DNA of 9,074 nt, from contig JAGLSF010000067.1 of NCBI GenBank assembly GCA_023136305.1, positions 1-9,074 on the forward strand, written 5' to 3'. Positions 7,116-9,074 of the stretch are shown one piece after another (the first letter of the stretch is position 1; every line of letters starts with the position of its first letter). The notes below the pieces were generated by a model that saw nothing but the letters and a program-made list of their open reading frames with translations, searched no databases and was not told where the DNA came from. This DNA comes from Spirochaetota bacterium (GTDB taxonomy: Bacteria > Spirochaetota > B62-G9 > DRHN01). The position numbers and the translations under genes are program-made.

Positions 7116-7186
7116 CATAGTATCAACACCTCTCCAGTTAAAAATATTTGACAGTTCCCTTCCCAAAATCACCGTTTGATACTATG
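7116..7186. repeat. Perfect 11-bp inverted repeat, 49-nt spacer
   Basis: CATAGTATCAA (7116-7126) is the exact reverse complement of TTGATACTATG (7176-7186). The repeat begins 14 bases after the dehydrogenase stop. The flanking and inner bases do not extend the match. The spacer contains an isolated TTGACA (7148-7153). There is no T-run after the right arm, so it does not look like an intrinsic terminator. An operator pair, a recombination or element-end relic, or an mRNA 3'-end structure are possible. Confidence 0.6.
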
Positions 7187-7191
7187 CTACA

Positions 7192-7268
7192 GGGCAGTTA
7201 AACGGCCCAAATGCCATGAAGAGTGCCTGGGTGGTTTGCCCGGATCGAAGAGGCTTTTAAAACTGCCC
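7192..7268 (+). other. Possible structured RNA or weak terminator closed by an 8-bp stem
   Basis: GGGCAGTT (7192-7199) pairs perfectly with AACTGCCC (7261-7268), enclosing 61 bases. Inside, GCCT (7225-7228) can pair with AGGC (7251-7254), and GGG (7229-7231) with CCC (7239-7241). TTTT (7255-7258) follows the inner stem, so the inner part could be a weak terminator for the etf operon. A TATGCT hexamer at 7183-7188 could serve as a -10 starting transcription near the first arm. The element is 77 bases long but does not fold as a tRNA. I match it to no riboswitch or RNA family. This is pairing seen by eye only. Confidence 0.25.
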
Positions 7269-7315
7269 GAAGTAATGAGGAGGCGGTCATAAAAGAAGTG
7301 GTCAACATGGATTAA
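7223..7315 (+). CDS. Possible small ORF (30 codons), hypothetical
   Basis: From GTG at 7223 to TAA at 7313-7315 there is an open frame with protein-like composition. It starts V/MPGWFARIEEAF and ends IKEVVNMD, with many Glu, Ala and Lys residues that could form one amphipathic helix. In-frame stops lie just upstream (TGA 7217, TAA 7199), so it is not the tail of a longer intact frame. The ribosome site is poor (GAAGA immediately before). A strong GAGGAGG (7277-7283) lies inside the frame and leads to no good start. It overlaps the 8-bp stem element and touches the stop of the convergent binding-protein gene. It may be a small protein, a fragment of a decayed gene, or chance. Confidence 0.2.
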   Translation: MPGWFARIEEAFKTARSNEEAVIKEVVNMD

Positions 7316-8295
7316 TCGAGAAACTGATTGGTAAAGCACTCCTCGGGACTGATACGTCTTTCAATCATACCCAGAGAGAACAGCGTATCAATCGCCTGCC
7401 TCCAGTCATCCTCAGTTGTATATCCAAGACCGTGCCGCTCGATATCGTCATCTACCCACAGATCGAGGGAGGCGAAGAGCACCTTCCTGTTGATATCGAT
7501 GTTTTTCTCTGTCAGCGTGGGCACATGGGGCTTGAGCAGGGGAAGGACCTCTTCCCTGTTTTCAAGGATGTACACACTGGCCCTGGTGACGGCACGGATG
7601 AACCGCTGCACCAGATCAGGCCGCTTCCTCAGCAGTTTCTCCCCGACAATAACGGAGGCAGATACCATGTGTGTAACACGGTAGGCCTCGATGAGGTTCA
7701 CCTCTCTGCCCATGTCGCGAAGCACGACAGGTTCGTTATTTATGAACACCACCGCCGCGTCAACCCGTTCTGTGAGAAGGCTTTCGACCTGTGTGTACTC
7801 GATGAAGTTGAGGTCAATATCCTGAAGCTTCATGCCCGCACTGTGCAGCAGAACCTGCAGGCCGATATAGTTCGAACCGTAGGGTCCGGGCGTCCCGACC
7901 TTCTTCCCTGTAAGGGAGCGGACCGATGTGAGACCCTTCTCCTCGAAGGAGACAATGCCCACCGGATACTTGACGTACATGGTGTACACGACCTTTACCG
8001 GAATCCCCCTGTCGCGGGCTATGATCACCTGATCGCCGTCGGATACGCCGAAATCCACATGCCCGCCGGCGACCAGAGTCATGATGTCTGTAGACATTCC
8101 ATAATCAAAGGTGACCTCCAGACCCTCGTCATCGAAGTATCCCTTCTCCATTGCAACATAGTAGGGGGAAAACTGCACGTTTGGTATGTAACCCATGGCT
8201 ATTTCAATCCTGTCCGCAGCAACAAGGGGAACACTCACCGCAATTGTGAGCAAAATAACAGCAGCCATACCAAAGAGTTGCGAATGCAGTTTCAT
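7312..8295 (-). CDS. ABC transporter substrate-binding protein, NMT1/THI5-like
   Basis: This is a periplasmic binding protein of an importer. The 327-residue product begins with a signal peptide: K2, a hydrophobic core (about 8-24) and a likely cut after the VAA at 25-27. The mature part opens with IEIAMGYIPNVQFSPYYVAM (30-49) and KGYFDDEGLEV (51-61). ALL-type binding-protein features follow: LVAGGHVDFGVSDGDQV (74-90), SLTGKKVGTPGPYGSNYIG (127-145) and a late segment FIRAVTRASVYI (232-243). These mark the NMT1/SsuA/ThiY superfamily. The GYIPNVQF opening is typical of thiamine-pyrimidine precursor and riboflavin binders (ThiY, RibY), but sulfonate, taurine or nitrate-type ligands remain possible. 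GGGAGGGT (8310-8303 on the minus strand) lies 7 bases before ATG. It follows the permease gene by 14 bases and converges on the dehydrogenase operon. Confidence 0.88.
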   Translation of the reverse strand: MKLHSQLFGMAAVILLTIAVSVPLVAADRIEIAMGYIPNVQFSPYYVAMEKGYFDDEGLEVTFDYGMSTDIMTLVAGGHVDFGVSDGDQVIIARDRGIPVKVVYTMYVKYPVGIVSFEEKGLTSVRSLTGKKVGTPGPYGSNYIGLQVLLHSAGMKLQDIDLNFIEYTQVESLLTERVDAAVVFINNEPVVLRDMGREVNLIEAYRVTHMVSASVIVGEKLLRKRPDLVQRFIRAVTRASVYILENREEVLPLLKPHVPTLTEKNIDINRKVLFASLDLWVDDDIERHGLGYTTEDDWRQAIDTLFSLGMIERRISPEECFTNQFLD

Positions 8296-8309
8296 AACTT
8301 CAACCCTCC

Positions 8310-9074
8310 CTATTCCTCCCTCCTCTGGCGCCTGCCGATGAGCAGGTACTCTAAAAGGGACATAATGAGAAAAAACAGAATACCCAGTACACCCAGGAGT
8401 ATGATCGCCACGAATACGAGTGCTGTATCAAAGCTTGCCCGAGCCATGTTGACGAGCGCACCGAGCCCCCTGGAGGCGCCCATGAACTCACCGACCACGG
8501 CCCCGATCACCGAGTAGGTAATCCCCAACTTCAACCCTCCAAAGATGATGGGAAGCGCCGATGGAAGCTCGAACTTGAATAAGGTCTTGAATGGACCCGC
8601 ATCGAGTGAGGTCAGCAGTTCCATGATCTCAGAATCCGCCGACCGAATACCCACGATGCTGTTGATAAGAATGGGAAAGAAGATAATCAGCGCAGCGATG
8701 AGAATTTTCGTATTGATGCCGAACCCGAACCATATTATGAGCAGCGGGGCAAGCGCGACAATTGGTATTGCCTGCATCGCGACGATATAGGGGGACATAA
8801 TTCGTTCAACAGTTTTCGACTTGGCCAGGGCATATCCAAGGATGAAGGCGCTTATGGAGCCTATGAAGAAACCCGAGAGGCTCTCAAAGGCTGTCACGAG
8901 CATATTGCTGTGTATGAGACCATCGCGAAGTGCAGAAAGGAACCTGCCGAAAACCGTACCGGGAAGGGGAAGGATATACTCGGGGAGACCACTGAACCGC
9001 GCTATCATGCTCCAGATTAAGAGCACAAAGGCAATACCGGCCGGTATGAGCAGGTACTCATAACGCTTTTTCAG
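8310..9074 (-). CDS. ABC transporter permease (SsuC/TauC/ThiX-like), 5' end beyond window
   Basis: This inner-membrane permease of the binding-protein-dependent family is cut by the right edge; 254 residues are visible and no start is seen. A GTG at 9026 could act as a start, but the frame stays open to the edge and encodes LKKRYEYLLIPAGIAFVLLIW, a normal N-terminal membrane helix for this family. The GTG is therefore probably internal. Five to six further hydrophobic segments follow. The YILPLPG segment after helix 1 is typical of SsuC-like permeases. The cytoplasmic loop that contacts the ATPase (EAA-like) is SLDAGPFKTLFKFELPSALP, then GGLKLGITYSVIGAVVGE. It ends LLIGRRQRREE. The binding protein starts 14 bases downstream. 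The ATPase gene is not in view and may lie beyond the edge. Confidence 0.88.
   Translation of the reverse strand: MKKRYEYLLIPAGIAFVLLIWSMIARFSGLPEYILPLPGTVFGRFLSALRDGLIHSNMLVTAFESLSGFFIGSISAFILGYALAKSKTVERIMSPYIVAMQAIPIVALAPLLIIWFGFGINTKILIAALIIFFPILINSIVGIRSADSEIMELLTSLDAGPFKTLFKFELPSALPIIFGGLKLGITYSVIGAVVGEFMGASRGLGALVNMARASFDTALVFVAIILLGVLGILFFLIMSLLEYLLIGRRQRREE

Noticed and set aside
7148..7153. TTGACA as a promoter -35
   Set aside because: No -10-like hexamer lies 16-18 bases downstream; the nearest (GATACT) is 24 bases away.
7225..7250. Cyclic-di-GMP (GEMM) riboswitch, suggested by GGGCAAACC on the - strand
   Set aside because: The other conserved segments are absent and no regulated gene start lies downstream in that direction.
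7192..7268. tRNA gene (77 bases with closed ends)
   Set aside because: No D-arm, anticodon arm or T-arm (GTTCRA loop) at the right positions on either strand; only the end stem and length fit.
7312..8295. THI5-type HMP-phosphate synthase enzyme
   Set aside because: The protein has a signal peptide, lacks the CCCFC cysteine motif, and follows an ABC permease gene, so it is a binding protein.
7432..8517. 361-codon open frame on the + strand
   Set aside because: It lies antisense to the binding-protein and permease genes, which have clear family motifs, a signal peptide and ribosome sites. The antisense product has no recognisable motif.

Overview
The window looks like chromosome of an anaerobic, Gram-negative bacterium of the syntrophic or sulfate/metal-reducing deltaproteobacterial type (Desulfobacterota, for example Syntrophorhabdus- or Syntrophus-like). 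This is inferred from the genes: a dedicated electron-transfer flavoprotein beside a long acyl-CoA dehydrogenase with N- and C-terminal extensions, moderate GC and compact operons. No rRNA, tRNA, insertion sequence, phage gene or CRISPR array is visible.

Region 1 (about 60-3258, + strand) is a tight three-gene unit. It holds rlmE (23S rRNA 2'-O-methyltransferase), a 12-helix MFS transporter resembling sugar permeases, and an FGGY-family sugar kinase. Both junctions overlap by 4 bases (TTGA and ATGA), so translation is probably coupled. The transporter and kinase look like an import-and-phosphorylate pair for an unidentified sugar or polyol.

Region 2 (about 3331-7102, + strand) follows a 141-bp gap with a plausible sigma-70 promoter. 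It encodes etfB, etfA and a 574-residue acyl-CoA dehydrogenase. The dehydrogenase would oxidise an acyl-CoA and pass electrons to the co-encoded EtfAB. Several EtfAB motifs match the anaerobic (bifurcating-type) ETFs better than the mitochondrial type. Bifurcation itself is not shown.

Region 3 (7103-7311) is a 209-bp gap between convergent genes. It holds a perfect 11-bp inverted repeat with a 49-nt spacer, an 8-bp inverted repeat enclosing a possible 77-nt structured RNA, and a coding-like 30-codon ORF. None is matched to a known family.

Region 4 (7312-9074, - strand) carries an ABC importer: a permease running off the right edge, then an NMT1/THI5-like periplasmic binding protein. The family usually imports thiamine-pyrimidine precursors, riboflavin, or sulfonates/taurine. 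The ATPase gene is not in the window.

Overall the region is mostly ordinary metabolism. The items most worth checking are the ETF/dehydrogenase module and the unexplained structure at 7103-7315.
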